Shown here: piece after piece, positions 42,984 to 52,191 of the stretch
Layout of the letters: every line of letters begins with the position of its first letter
Numbering within the stretch: position 1 is the stretch's first letter
Origin: Sphingobacterium sp. xlx-96
GTDB taxonomy: Bacteria > Bacteroidota > Bacteroidia > Sphingobacteriales > Sphingobacteriaceae
NCBI RefSeq assembly: GCF_011007365.1
Contig: NZ_WFKM01000003.1
Coordinates: 310,001 to 374,000 of the forward strand
Length of the DNA: 64,000 nucleotides
Reading direction: 5' to 3'
Position numbers and translations under genes: made by a program
The notes under the pieces: generated by a model
What the model saw: the letters and a program-made list of their open reading frames with translations, nothing else
What the model was told of the DNA's origin: nothing
The model's database searches: none

Positions 42984-45443
42984 TTAAAATTTACCTATTG
43001 TGTAATTCAGTTTAAAATAAATCCCTCTTCCGGGTTTTTGAACACCAAAATTGTCGTACAAAGCCTCATTCGATATGTTTTTGGCGTCAAGGCTAGCGAC
43101 CAGTTTACTCGAAGGAAAACGGTAGCTCACACCGATGTCGTGGGAAAATTGAGTTGGTGTATACCCCTGCTCGGATGGACGCCAGGCAATATCGTATGCG
43201 CCGACAAAGCCGGTGCTGTAATACAGATTCATGATCGATTTTCGTTGGATCAGATTATCAAGCCTATACTGTACATTGGCATTTATTGTGAAATAAGGTT
43301 CATTCGGAACCTGTAGATTGTATCGATCGTCCGGTTTACCGGCATCGTCGTATTTACGCTTATACAAAGCATTAAACTTCGAGAAATTAATTACTGCATT
43401 TAGCTTATTGGCCCAGACATATACAACCTCAGCCTCAATTCCTCTTGACTGTGTCTTCCCCAAGTTCACGTAGGCCACCGCGGGAAGATCCAAATCTGTT
43501 TCGGTAACTATACTATCAACGGTCTGTCGGGTAATTTTATCCTTACCATTCCGCCAAAACACACTGCTGTAAAAGGACACCTTATGTTTCTTAAAATCCA
43601 GGCTACCGAACCTGAATCCGACATTATAATTAATATTCTGTTCGGGAGTCAGGTTCAAATTGGGTAATATATTGTTTTCTGTTCGTCCATACATCTGCTC
43701 TTCGGTAGGCATGATATAGCCATTTTCCATCGAAGTAATAAGAAAGAGCTTTGGTATAATATTGTACGAGACGGTTGCACCATAACCGATGTTGTCATTA
43801 AAAAAATGCTTTGTCATAGGGTTGACGAAATAACTTCCGTCAGCATTGTATGTGGGTTGCGGATCTGTCTGTTTTGTACGGTTTGCAGTATATTTAATCA
43901 GTATATTGGTTTGGAGTCTGTCCGAAAAAGTCTGGGCTTCATAATTGGCCGATACAATGTTTTTCATCACCTGGGTAACCGTAACCATATCCTTATTCGT
44001 CGGCTTCAACAGATTCGTATCGTCGCGATCTGTCCTTTCCAGTTTATGATTTACCGATATGCGGTGCCCGGGGGCTAAGGTATAGGCCAAATTTGATCGC
44101 GTATTGACTATCTTTCTGTCAACTTGAACAATCGAAGGCAGGCCTTGCTGGGCTCCGTTCGGCGACTTCACGACTATCGGGTCTAGGCCGTTCTCAATCA
44201 TATAATCTGTATGCAATATCACTGGTTTGCCATCCCAGTTATAAAGTGTGGTAACTGTATCTTGAACGTAGGTGCCGCGATTGCTTCGCACTGCATTGAT
44301 ATTTAATGCCAGCCCCTCCACAAAAAGATCACGCTTGATATAATTCAAACTTAACACATGCGCGTCGTATTCTGCAAATCGTCCGACAAAAGGCTGTCCG
44401 GTCGTTGTCCCGTGTGGTATTTCATTGTATGTATCAGAGATATTGTACCCTATAAAAAATTGATCCGCCCAAGGGACATCCGTAAACCCGGCTTCAAAGC
44501 GTCCACCGATAGATTTATAGGTATTATTAAAACGCTTCGCTCTAAAGTCCCGTGTCAAAATCCCGTTCCGATCCGTATACTTTGCAAATTTACCCCACAT
44601 TTCATAATTATTGTCTGTGTAGGTATAGAAGCCCGACCCCCGGAAAGACAAACCTGTTTTCTTGTCGCGAAGGCTTATGCTTGCGTCAGCGTTATAGGTA
44701 TTAAATGATCCGTAAGAAAGTGCAACTGTCGCGTTATTACGTGCAACATCCTTTTTAAGAACCACATTGATGGCGCCCCCAACATAATCTCCTGTCAAAT
44801 GCGAGGGTAATACGCCTTTGTATACCTCAATACGCTCAATCATCGCTGGAGGAATATTATTCAGATTAAAAGATGATCCATACGTCGACACCTCTATTCC
44901 ATCTAAAAATAACCCAATTGCACTTCCTGACATCCCATTCAGATTATATTCAACCTGAGACCCCACACCCCCATTCTGGCGAACCCGTACGCCTACCGCA
45001 CGATCCAATAACTCATTCGTCGTCAGATTTCGTAATGAAGCTTCTTTTGTCTCTATGATAGCAACGGCAAATCCCGATGTTTCGATCTTACGTTTTACGG
45101 TATTACGGGTTACCTTTACCTCATCAAGAGAGACATCTCCCTTCGTGCTGACATGGATATGTAATTCGGGATAGTTTTTATTGACATTTAGACGTAATGC
45201 CTTTGGTTCTATTTCTACGGAAGATATTGACAATACATATTTTCCCTTGGGTACCTTTGGAAACGAATAATAGCCCGCTTCATTACTGATAGCCATAAGA
45301 GAGGTACCGTCAATCCTAATGGTAACATGCGATATTGGGGCTCCTTCTTCTTCGTGTACTTTACCCTTTATTGAAAATGAAGATTGACCAAATGCACAGA
45401 TCGAAAGGGAAAGAAAAAGAACAGCAAGATAAATTTGTTTCAT
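42984..45443 (-). CDS. TonB-dependent receptor (XusA-like) of iron locus 2
   Basis: 819 residues: a signal peptide (ending CAFGQ), a CarboxypepD_reg-like domain (SFSIKGKVHEEEGAPISHVT), a plug domain (VGSQVEYNLNGMSGSAIGLF, LDGIEVSTYGSSFN) and a 22-strand-type barrel ending YFKLNYTIGKF. The plug motifs parallel those of the receptor at 27981. It is divergent from an AraC-type regulator, with two operator-like sites and a -7 box in the 89-nt gap, so the pair is probably regulated together. Substrate: a ferric siderophore by context. Confidence 0.93.
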   Translation of the reverse strand: MKQIYLAVLFLSLSICAFGQSSFSIKGKVHEEEGAPISHVTIRIDGTSLMAISNEAGYYSFPKVPKGKYVLSISSVEIEPKALRLNVNKNYPELHIHVSTKGDVSLDEVKVTRNTVKRKIETSGFAVAIIETKEASLRNLTTNELLDRAVGVRVRQNGGVGSQVEYNLNGMSGSAIGLFLDGIEVSTYGSSFNLNNIPPAMIERIEVYKGVLPSHLTGDYVGGAINVVLKKDVARNNATVALSYGSFNTYNADASISLRDKKTGLSFRGSGFYTYTDNNYEMWGKFAKYTDRNGILTRDFRAKRFNNTYKSIGGRFEAGFTDVPWADQFFIGYNISDTYNEIPHGTTTGQPFVGRFAEYDAHVLSLNYIKRDLFVEGLALNINAVRSNRGTYVQDTVTTLYNWDGKPVILHTDYMIENGLDPIVVKSPNGAQQGLPSIVQVDRKIVNTRSNLAYTLAPGHRISVNHKLERTDRDDTNLLKPTNKDMVTVTQVMKNIVSANYEAQTFSDRLQTNILIKYTANRTKQTDPQPTYNADGSYFVNPMTKHFFNDNIGYGATVSYNIIPKLFLITSMENGYIMPTEEQMYGRTENNILPNLNLTPEQNINYNVGFRFGSLDFKKHKVSFYSSVFWRNGKDKITRQTVDSIVTETDLDLPAVAYVNLGKTQSRGIEAEVVYVWANKLNAVINFSKFNALYKRKYDDAGKPDDRYNLQVPNEPYFTINANVQYRLDNLIQRKSIMNLYYSTGFVGAYDIAWRPSEQGYTPTQFSHDIGVSYRFPSSKLVASLDAKNISNEALYDNFGVQKPGRGIYFKLNYTIGKF

Positions 45444-45471
45444 TATCTCAGATTATTACTTTAATTTTGTC

Positions 45472-45488
45472 TTTAGAACAAGTCTAAA
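45472..45488. promoter_or_regulatory. Metal-box-like operator, site 3 (receptor of locus 2)
   Basis: TTTAGAACAAGTCTAAA, a perfect inverted repeat with 6-bp arms and a 5-nt centre. It lies just downstream of the predicted transcription start of the leftward receptor gene. Confidence 0.6.
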
Positions 45489-45504
45489 TAAAATATTGAT
45501 GCCA

Positions 45505-45512
45505 CAAATCTA
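45505..45512 (-). promoter_or_regulatory. Predicted -7 element of the locus 2 receptor gene
   Basis: TAGATTTG on the minus strand, overlapping operator site 4 and giving a leader of about 56 nt. Confidence 0.5.
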
Positions 45513-45525
45513 GAACTATTCTAAA
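45509..45525. promoter_or_regulatory. Metal-box-like operator, site 4 (receptor/AraC divergent promoter)
   Basis: TCTAGAACTATTCTAAA, the same 17-bp pattern as site 3, centred 20 bp from it across the -7 element and 8 nt before the AraC start codon. Confidence 0.6.
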
Positions 45526-45532
45526 CAAGAAA

Positions 45533-46486
45533 ATGACGGAATCAGAAAAAAAAACTTCAAATTCAGAAATAGAAAAGCAGGATCTTACCGCATCCGCACC
45601 GTTTTCGCTGACGACCGTGTCACTCAATATGCATTATGCCGTGCTTTTTGATAGTCGTTCGCAACATTTGTGCAGTCCGATCGATGGCTTTCTGAATATC
45701 CTTTTTCCGGCGACCGACAACACATGCATCTGTCCATATTTCCTAAAACAGCAATCCTATGTAATCCGGGGAGGAGAGAATATAATTCATCCTATAAAAA
45801 AGGGCGAAATATTGGAGTGGAAAAACATCTATAAGGATAACCTCGCGATAGCACTCTTCGTGTCAGATGAAGTCCTGGACGATTTTAAGGTAAAATTTCA
45901 AGAAAATAATCTTCGGTTTAAAAATGGTCTATTAACAGGTAGTGACAATCGAATCCGCTTGCTTATTACCCAGGCCTTAGAATACATGACCCATGACAGT
46001 TATTTGAATCGCTTACGCGTACAAGCCCTATTAATCGAAATTTTAGTGCATCAGATCGAAGGGCTCTATGCAGAAAATGAACGGCATGAAGTCATCCCGA
46101 ATAAGAATCATTACGATAAAATACTACTGGCCAAGAATATTATTCATCGGGATTTTTCAAAAAATTATACCATCCCCGAACTGGCCAAACATGTAGGTAC
46201 GAACGAACAATATCTCAAAACACATTTTAAGCAATACTTTGGCAAAACTGTGATGAACTATATCACCGAAAAGAAGATGGAACACGCCAAAGAGCTTATC
46301 TTAACTGGAGATTACCGTGTGTCTGACGTCGCACGAATGACTGGATATAAACATTCAACCCACTTTACTTCTGCATTCAAAAAGTACTTTGGCTTTATCC
46401 CTAACTCTTTAAAATACACTTTTCTAATCGCCAATGAAGGCGCTCAGTTACTCGCTGATCTTGAAGGGATACTGCCCTTATTATAA
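45533..46486 (+). CDS. AraC family regulator (PchR-like)
   Basis: 317 residues. The N-terminal ~190 residues form a sensor domain without known motif; the C-terminal ~100 residues carry the two helix-turn-helices of AraC proteins (YTIPELAKHVGTNEQYLKTH, then YRVSDVARMTGYKHSTHFTS and AFKKYFGFIPNSLK). Being divergent from a TonB siderophore receptor, it resembles PchR/YbtA-type activators that sense a ferric siderophore. The ATG at 45533 follows the operator-like sites closely. A strong terminator follows. Confidence 0.9.
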   Translation: MTESEKKTSNSEIEKQDLTASAPFSLTTVSLNMHYAVLFDSRSQHLCSPIDGFLNILFPATDNTCICPYFLKQQSYVIRGGENIIHPIKKGEILEWKNIYKDNLAIALFVSDEVLDDFKVKFQENNLRFKNGLLTGSDNRIRLLITQALEYMTHDSYLNRLRVQALLIEILVHQIEGLYAENERHEVIPNKNHYDKILLAKNIIHRDFSKNYTIPELAKHVGTNEQYLKTHFKQYFGKTVMNYITEKKMEHAKELILTGDYRVSDVARMTGYKHSTHFTSAFKKYFGFIPNSLKYTFLIANEGAQLLADLEGILPLL

Positions 46487-46524
46487 AAGAAAATCCTGCA
46501 TCAGGTGATGCAGGATTTTCTTTT
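46485..46524. terminator. Bidirectional terminator
   Basis: A perfect 19-bp stem (AAAAGAAAATCCTGCATCA and its reverse complement) with a GG loop, between the AraC gene and the convergent siderophore receptor. Confidence 0.9.
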
Positions 46525-46543
46525 ATAGTTTTTTATGCCTTGA

Positions 46544-49012
46544 TTAAAACTTATAATTCAAAGTCGTCATGAAATTCCGTGGCGGAATCGGATTCACCGA
46601 GTAATTCTCATGAATGAAATAACTTAATTCATTGGTAACGTTAGCTACCTTTGCCAATAAACTTAAACGACCGATTGTATAGCCTAGAGACAAGTCTAGC
46701 GTCGTAAAAGGATCTACAGGTACCAAACGATTCATCCCATCTCTAACGTTTATTTTACTGTTATTCCAGCCAGCGTTACGTTTTCCGGTGTAAAATGCAG
46801 AAAACCCTACCTTTAATCCTTTAATGCTACCATTTTGTACAGTATAGAATACAGTAGCATTACCCGTATTTGCTGTGCTACCTACCATTCTTACCCCTTC
46901 TTCGTTGCCAGAAGTTTCTACAACTTGGCCTTTATCATTCGTATACTTTATGATATCAAGCGTCTTTGTAAATCGTCTGAAATTGTAGGCATACCCTGCC
47001 ATAATATCCAACCCTGGTAGTATACGTCCTGTAATATCCAACTCAACTCCATCCGACATGGATTCTCCTGTAAACTCCTTCATACTCGGATCCCCATTAG
47101 CATTACCATTAGCGTCAAAAAGAGCTTGTTGGGCAGTATTGTTATTGATGATTCTATACGCAGTTAGATTCGTCGTTAAACGCCCTTTTAAAAATTCGTT
47201 CTTAATACCCGCTTCATAGTGATCTTCCAAAGTTGGTCCCATAGGCTTGTAATTAATATCATAACCTGTATTTGCGATAAAACTATTAGCATAGCTTACA
47301 TAAAAGCCTAATTGTTCTGTAGGTTGATAAATTAGTGCAAATTTAGGCGACCAGGCCTTATCTTCTTTTTCCCCTAACTCATTTCCCTTAATATCCAAAT
47401 TTTTAACTTCTTCTTTTACACCTGTTTTATAGATATATTTATCTGCATATGGAGTTCGCTGATAGGTGTAGCGAATACCTGCCAATACTTTGAACTGAGA
47501 CGTAAGTGATATTAAATCTTGAATAAATGTACCATAACGATAAACGTCTGTCTTAGTCCAAGCATTCTTTGCCGTATTTGGAATATCCATGCGCATGCCT
47601 GCAGCGTAAGGGTCAAATACATTAATACTATCATAAAATGTAGTTAGTTTAGATGGATTTTTTAAATCCGCATAAATATCATAGGCGTAGGCCTTGGTAG
47701 AAGCTTGATCGGCATCAGCTCCAAACAACAACTGGTGTTTAATACCGCCAGTATTAAACTTTCCAGTTAAATTAAGTTGCTGATTCATCGTAAACTCTTC
47801 TGTTTGCCTACGGCTTAGTGACCGGGGAGCAAGTCCTTGAGCATTTGCTTGCAATCGTTCGGATCCGTAATAGTTTCTATTGTAATTCTGCAGACTAGCG
47901 ATTGCAGATATTTTCCAATTGTCATTAAAATTATGATCCAATGCGGCCTGACCATTTGTTGAGTTGGTATTATTGAAGGCTCCATTTACATTTAAAAAGG
48001 TATTTCGTCCTACTGCATTGTTCAATTTACCTTCTATAGATCCTATTCCAAAGTCTGGTGTATAATCTGATTTTAAATAATCAAAATTAATATTCAATTC
48101 AGTACGATCAGATATTTTGTAAAGCACTGATGGGTTGACATACACTCGATTTGACTTCACAACATCACGATAACTATTTGCAGAGCTTCCTGTTCCAATA
48201 AAACGAAATGCAACTTTATTAGATAATGGTCCATACACATCCAAGGTAGGTTTATAGGTATCCCAGCTACCATAGCGCATAGACACCTCTCCTCCCAACT
48301 CGAACTTTGGCTTCTTTGTTGTCATATTGACTACAGCCCCACCTGTAACTCCACCATACAACAGGGCTGCTGTACCTTTAAGAATCTCAACAGATTCTAA
48401 CGTACTAGCCTCAATTTGCCCTTCGTTATTTGTACGAGCACCATTTTTAAACATGTTATTTGCGCCCATACTGTAGCCCCTTGCATAGAAGTTTTCATTA
48501 ACTCCACCACGATTGGCTCCTAAAGCTATACCGTTGGCATTTTTTAATGCATCAGCAAGTGTATTAATCTGTTGGTCTTTGATGACCTGTGCATTGATAA
48601 TCTGAACAGATTGAGGTAAATCCCTATCCAAGATACCAGACTTCGCAACGCCGACAGTTTTAGTATTAACAGAGTTATACCCCGTTATATCTACTTGATC
48701 AATAGCGTGATCCGCTTTGTGTAGTATAATTTCTTCTAACAATGTCTGATTACCCTTTGGAGCAACCTTTATCCGGTCTCTTTGAAAACCGACTCCTCCT
48801 AACAAGACTTCGAAAGGCCCTTTTTGATCTATATACAGCTGAAACGCTCCATTGACATCAGTCTTGGTAGATTTACTGCCCACCGATACACTGATATCCG
48901 AAATAGATTGCCCTTTGGAGTCAACGACCTTACCTTTTACGGTGGTCTGTGCATGAGCCAACGAAGAGATTCCTATGGTACCCATTAATGCGAAAAACAG
49001 TTTTGCCTTCAT
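46544..49012 (-). CDS. TonB-dependent siderophore receptor (FhuA/FpvA type)
   Basis: 822 residues: a signal peptide (ending SLAHAQ), a CarboxypepD_reg-like domain (TTVKGKVVDSKGQSISDISV), and a siderophore-receptor plug (KSGILDRDLPQSVQIINAQV, then NFYARGYSMG, ESVEILKGTAALLYGGVTGG and AVVNMTTKKP). The barrel ends PPRNFMTTLNYKF with the terminal Phe. The plug pattern is that of TIGR01783-type receptors for hydroxamate or catecholate siderophores and differs from the two XusA-like receptors. It has an operator-like site just upstream (49023-49039). No transport partner adjoins. Confidence 0.94.
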   Translation of the reverse strand: MKAKLFFALMGTIGISSLAHAQTTVKGKVVDSKGQSISDISVSVGSKSTKTDVNGAFQLYIDQKGPFEVLLGGVGFQRDRIKVAPKGNQTLLEEIILHKADHAIDQVDITGYNSVNTKTVGVAKSGILDRDLPQSVQIINAQVIKDQQINTLADALKNANGIALGANRGGVNENFYARGYSMGANNMFKNGARTNNEGQIEASTLESVEILKGTAALLYGGVTGGAVVNMTTKKPKFELGGEVSMRYGSWDTYKPTLDVYGPLSNKVAFRFIGTGSSANSYRDVVKSNRVYVNPSVLYKISDRTELNINFDYLKSDYTPDFGIGSIEGKLNNAVGRNTFLNVNGAFNNTNSTNGQAALDHNFNDNWKISAIASLQNYNRNYYGSERLQANAQGLAPRSLSRRQTEEFTMNQQLNLTGKFNTGGIKHQLLFGADADQASTKAYAYDIYADLKNPSKLTTFYDSINVFDPYAAGMRMDIPNTAKNAWTKTDVYRYGTFIQDLISLTSQFKVLAGIRYTYQRTPYADKYIYKTGVKEEVKNLDIKGNELGEKEDKAWSPKFALIYQPTEQLGFYVSYANSFIANTGYDINYKPMGPTLEDHYEAGIKNEFLKGRLTTNLTAYRIINNNTAQQALFDANGNANGDPSMKEFTGESMSDGVELDITGRILPGLDIMAGYAYNFRRFTKTLDIIKYTNDKGQVVETSGNEEGVRMVGSTANTGNATVFYTVQNGSIKGLKVGFSAFYTGKRNAGWNNSKINVRDGMNRLVPVDPFTTLDLSLGYTIGRLSLLAKVANVTNELSYFIHENYSVNPIPPRNFMTTLNYKF

Positions 49013-49022
49013 TCGTTATTTA

Positions 49023-49039
49023 TTTATACTAATTCTAAA
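49023..49039. promoter_or_regulatory. Metal-box-like operator, site 5 (third siderophore receptor)
   Basis: TTTATACTAATTCTAAA, one mismatch in the left arm relative to the TTTAgA-N5-TCTAAA pattern, 10 nt upstream of the receptor start. Confidence 0.5.
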
Positions 49040-49172
49040 TTAATCACAAAAATAACGTTAGCACACTGCCTGAAAAAGAAAGAATCGGACAAAAAAATTA
49101 ATAATCCGAAATTTTCTTCCCTCTCTTATATGATCGATTCTATTCATCAGCTCCAATAACCGCTAAAAGTAA

Positions 49173-49204
49173 AAGGGCTGATACGCATATGCCTATCAAC
49201 CCTT
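49173..49204 (-). terminator. Terminator of the NagB/PIG-L gene
   Basis: Stem AAGGGCTGATA / TATCAACCCTT (one mismatch) with a 10-nt loop, 25 nt after the stop codon on the minus strand. Confidence 0.7.
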
Positions 49205-49229
49205 CTTATTTAAGATCCGTATTCTATAA

Positions 49230-51152
49230 CTAATTGAATTTCCAACGCACAAAAGCCTCGATAGCTTCGTAGTCCGCCAATCCCAGTTGATGGTACAAAT
49301 CTGCTGTCTCGCTGGTACGGTCCTCAGCACGCACCCAAAATTCGCGTGGATCATCTCCAGGGAATACCGGCACATCTTTTTGTGATTGATGTTTAAAGAT
49401 AGCCAGACGCTTACGTTTTACCTCTTGCGGAGAAAGCGGTACTGCCATCTCAATTTCGTGGATAGGATATTCATGCCAAGCTCCACGGTACAACCACAGC
49501 CAGCAATCTTTAGTCCACTCGTCAGTCTTACGAAGGCGTAATAATGCTTCCAAAATAATATCAAAACAAACTCTGTGCGTTCCATGTGGATCAGCAAAAT
49601 CACCTGCCGCGAAAACCTGATGTGGTTTCACTTGGCGAAGTAACTCCATCGTCTGCAAAATATCGTCCTCGAAAGACACTTCTTTAGCAAACTTAGTCCT
49701 ATCGTAGAACGGTAAATTTTGAAAGTGAATATTTTCATCTGGTAGACCAACAAAACGAGCTCCCGCGATCGCTTCTCCTTTACGGATTAAACCTTTGACA
49801 TTCCGGATGATTTCTGGATCAACTTGATTCGGTTTCTTCGTTTTGAAAAACTCCCGTGCTTCCGCATATATTTTACTTGTTATCCCCTTATCGTCGTCGA
49901 TTGCTACAGCAAAATCCTGTACAAACTCCAAGTAGCGAAGCACATCGTCATCCCATACCGCAGTATTGCCTGATGTCTGGTAAGCTACGTGCACATTGTG
50001 CCCTTGATCAGCAAGACGAATAAAAGTCCCTCCCATAGAAATGACATCATCATCAGGATGCGGAGAAAACAAAATCACATTCTTACGTGCAGGTTCTGCG
50101 CGTTCTGGGCGGTTGCTATCGTCTACATTTGGCTTTCCTCCTGGCCATCCCGTAATCGTACGCTGCAACTCATTGAAGATTTTGATATTGATATTATAAG
50201 CCGGTCCCTGCTCTGTTACCAGTTCAGCCATACCATTATTATTATAATCGTCATCTGTAAGCTTTAAAATCGCCTTATTTAATTTTAAAGATAACCAAAC
50301 GACAGCCTTCTTCGTTAATGATTCAGTCCAAGCCACATCGTGCGCTAACCATGGTGTATCAAAACGTGTCAACAAAGAAGCAGCATCCTCATCAAGAATA
50401 AACTCTACATTATCAGACAACTGTAAATAAGTAGCTGGAATCTCTGGAGAAATCTCTCCCTCGATTGCTTTCTTTACAATCTCCGCTTTCTTTTCATTCC
50501 AAGCCATCAGGATGATCTCCTTAGCCTTAAAAATGGTACCTACTCCCATAGTGATCGCTTTAGTAGGTACGTATTCTTTACCACCAAAGTCGCGCGAAGC
50601 ATCGCGTCGTGTCAAATCATCTAAAGTCACTAAACGTGTACCCGAATTAGGTGCTGAACCGGGCTCATTAAAACCAATATGACCAGTACGACCGATACCT
50701 AAAATCTGAATATCTAAACCGCCTAATTCCGAGATCTTCTGTTCATAAGCCTCACAATAAGCTTGCACCTGACTAATATCTATCGTACCATCTGGAATGT
50801 TAATGTTTTCTTTTGGAATATCAACCAGATCGAAAAGGTTCTTCTTCATGAAGGTTACGTAACTCTGATCTGCTGTAGGTTGCATTGGAAAGTATTCATC
50901 CAAATTGAATGTAACCACATTCTGAAAGCTCAATCCTTCTTCTTTGTGTAGTCGAACAAGTTCTTTATAAACTTTAACAGGTGTTGCTCCTGTTGCCAGA
51001 CCTAATACAGCTTTTTCGCCTTTTGCTTGCTTTTCTTTAATTAATGAAGCGATACGATTTGCAACATGAATAGAAGCAGCACTTTGACTTGCATGTACAG
51101 ATACAGGCACCTTTTCAAAGCGTGTTTCCTCTAATAAATTTAATCTTGCCAT
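49230..51152 (-). CDS. nagB: Glucosamine-6-phosphate deaminase fused to a PIG-L-type deacetylase domain
   Basis: 640 residues, a two-domain fusion typical of Bacteroidota. The N-terminal part (about 20-270) is NagB: GLATGATPVKVYKELVRLH, the catalytic Asp loop TFNLDEYFPM, and GIGRTGHIGFNEPGS. The C-terminal part (about 355-640) is a PIG-L/LmbE domain with the metal-binding motif SPHPDDDVISMGG and a later AAGDFADPHGTHR. NagB converts glucosamine-6-phosphate to fructose-6-phosphate and ammonia; PIG-L domains deacetylate N-acetylglucosamine conjugates. A -7 box TAAATTTG lies at 51187-51194. Confidence 0.9.
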   Translation of the reverse strand: MARLNLLEETRFEKVPVSVHASQSAASIHVANRIASLIKEKQAKGEKAVLGLATGATPVKVYKELVRLHKEEGLSFQNVVTFNLDEYFPMQPTADQSYVTFMKKNLFDLVDIPKENINIPDGTIDISQVQAYCEAYEQKISELGGLDIQILGIGRTGHIGFNEPGSAPNSGTRLVTLDDLTRRDASRDFGGKEYVPTKAITMGVGTIFKAKEIILMAWNEKKAEIVKKAIEGEISPEIPATYLQLSDNVEFILDEDAASLLTRFDTPWLAHDVAWTESLTKKAVVWLSLKLNKAILKLTDDDYNNNGMAELVTEQGPAYNINIKIFNELQRTITGWPGGKPNVDDSNRPERAEPARKNVILFSPHPDDDVISMGGTFIRLADQGHNVHVAYQTSGNTAVWDDDVLRYLEFVQDFAVAIDDDKGITSKIYAEAREFFKTKKPNQVDPEIIRNVKGLIRKGEAIAGARFVGLPDENIHFQNLPFYDRTKFAKEVSFEDDILQTMELLRQVKPHQVFAAGDFADPHGTHRVCFDIILEALLRLRKTDEWTKDCWLWLYRGAWHEYPIHEIEMAVPLSPQEVKRKRLAIFKHQSQKDVPVFPGDDPREFWVRAEDRTSETADLYHQLGLADYEAIEAFVRWKFN

Positions 51153-51186
51153 TTATGAGGTAATAAATATGATAAATCGTGAATAG

Positions 51187-51194
51187 CAAATTTA
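51187..51194 (-). promoter_or_regulatory. Predicted -7 element of the NagB/PIG-L gene
   Basis: TAAATTTG on the minus strand, 34 nt upstream of the start codon. Confidence 0.45.
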
Positions 51195-51385
51195 ATAATA
51201 ATATGAGCTTTTCGTAAATAAAAGTGCAATTAAAAAATAATTTTAAAATCATTTTGACATGCAAACCATTGCATAAGCCTATAAAATCACTAGATATTAG
51301 TGAAGCGTGGAGTAAATCAATCAGATACACGTCATAAAAAAAATCATTTTGTACTTCAGCGCTTACGAATACTATTCATTTTAGT

Positions 51386-51393
51386 TAAATTTG
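51386..51393 (+). promoter_or_regulatory. Predicted -7 element of the second TlpA-like gene
   Basis: TAAATTTG, 120 nt before the ATG at 51514. Confidence 0.35.
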
Positions 51394-51513
51394 GAGATAA
51401 GAATACGTTCTGGTTATTCGAACTACATAGACAGATGAAAAAATAGGACAACTTCATCATCAAAAAAACAAACCGATTTGTCCAGTGACAGATCACGAAT
51501 TAATTAAACACAT

Positions 51514-52179
51514 ATGAAAAAAATCCTTTTTTTACTGCTAAGCATAGCACCGTATTTTCTCTTTGCACAATCAAAAGAAGATTTGATAAAGGAGATTAAG
51601 GCCAACCCTACTCAAATAGAAACGATTAAGCTTATTCAGCGCGTCGGCGGCTATGATCCAAACTACAAAGAAATGGAGGCCTTATTCAAGACACTTGACA
51701 AAACAGTCAGAAAATCCAATGAGGGAAAAATTTTCCAACGCTACCTAAAAAGTCTTTCCAATGTGACCATCGGTAAAAAAGCACCCGGAATCACACAATT
51801 TGACTTAGAGGGCAATCCCTATGGATTACAGGACCTAAAGGGTAAATATGTCCTTATCGATTTTTGGGCTTCATGGTGCCCACCATGTCGCGCAGAAAAC
51901 CCTAATTTAGTAGCGGCATACAGCGAATTCAAAGATCAGAATTTCGAGATCTTAGGAGTATCCTTCGACAAAGACCTTGATTCCTGGAAAAAAGCTATTG
52001 AAGACGATAACTTAACATGGAAACACATTTCTGATCTTCAATATTGGAATAACGGTGCTGCAATTCCATACGGTATCAAAGCTATTCCTCAAAATGTCCT
52101 CGTAGATCCCAACGGTATAATTATCGGCCGTAACCTACATGGTGACAATCTGAAGAAAAAACTAAAAGAGGTGCTATAG
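51514..52179 (+). CDS. TlpA-family thioredoxin-like protein
   Basis: 221 residues with a signal peptide (ILFLLLSIAPYFLFAQ), a short helical N-terminal region without the DUF4369 domain, and a thioredoxin fold from GKKAPGITQFDLEGN on. The redox motif is WCPPC (LIDFWASWCPPCRAENP), followed by the cis-Pro loop KAIPQNVLVD. It is a shorter relative of the protein at 3787. Its stop codon lies at the centre of the terminator palindrome. Confidence 0.9.
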   Translation: MKKILFLLLSIAPYFLFAQSKEDLIKEIKANPTQIETIKLIQRVGGYDPNYKEMEALFKTLDKTVRKSNEGKIFQRYLKSLSNVTIGKKAPGITQFDLEGNPYGLQDLKGKYVLIDFWASWCPPCRAENPNLVAAYSEFKDQNFEILGVSFDKDLDSWKKAIEDDNLTWKHISDLQYWNNGAAIPYGIKAIPQNVLVDPNGIIIGRNLHGDNLKKKLKEVL

Positions 52180-52191
52180 CACCTCTTTTAG
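52162..52191. terminator. Bidirectional terminator embedded in the end of the TlpA-like gene
   Basis: A perfect 30-bp palindrome (half-site CTAAAAGAGGTGCTA) whose centre contains the TAG stop codon of the plus-strand gene; the minus-strand Gfo/Idh gene ends right at its other side. Confidence 0.85.

Larger units (their letters stand above)
51153..51513. other. Divergent spacer between the NagB/PIG-L and TlpA-like genes
   Basis: 361 nt of AT-rich DNA with a -7 box for each direction (51187-51194 minus; 51386-51393 plus). No coding potential or clear repeat is visible. Confidence 0.5.
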
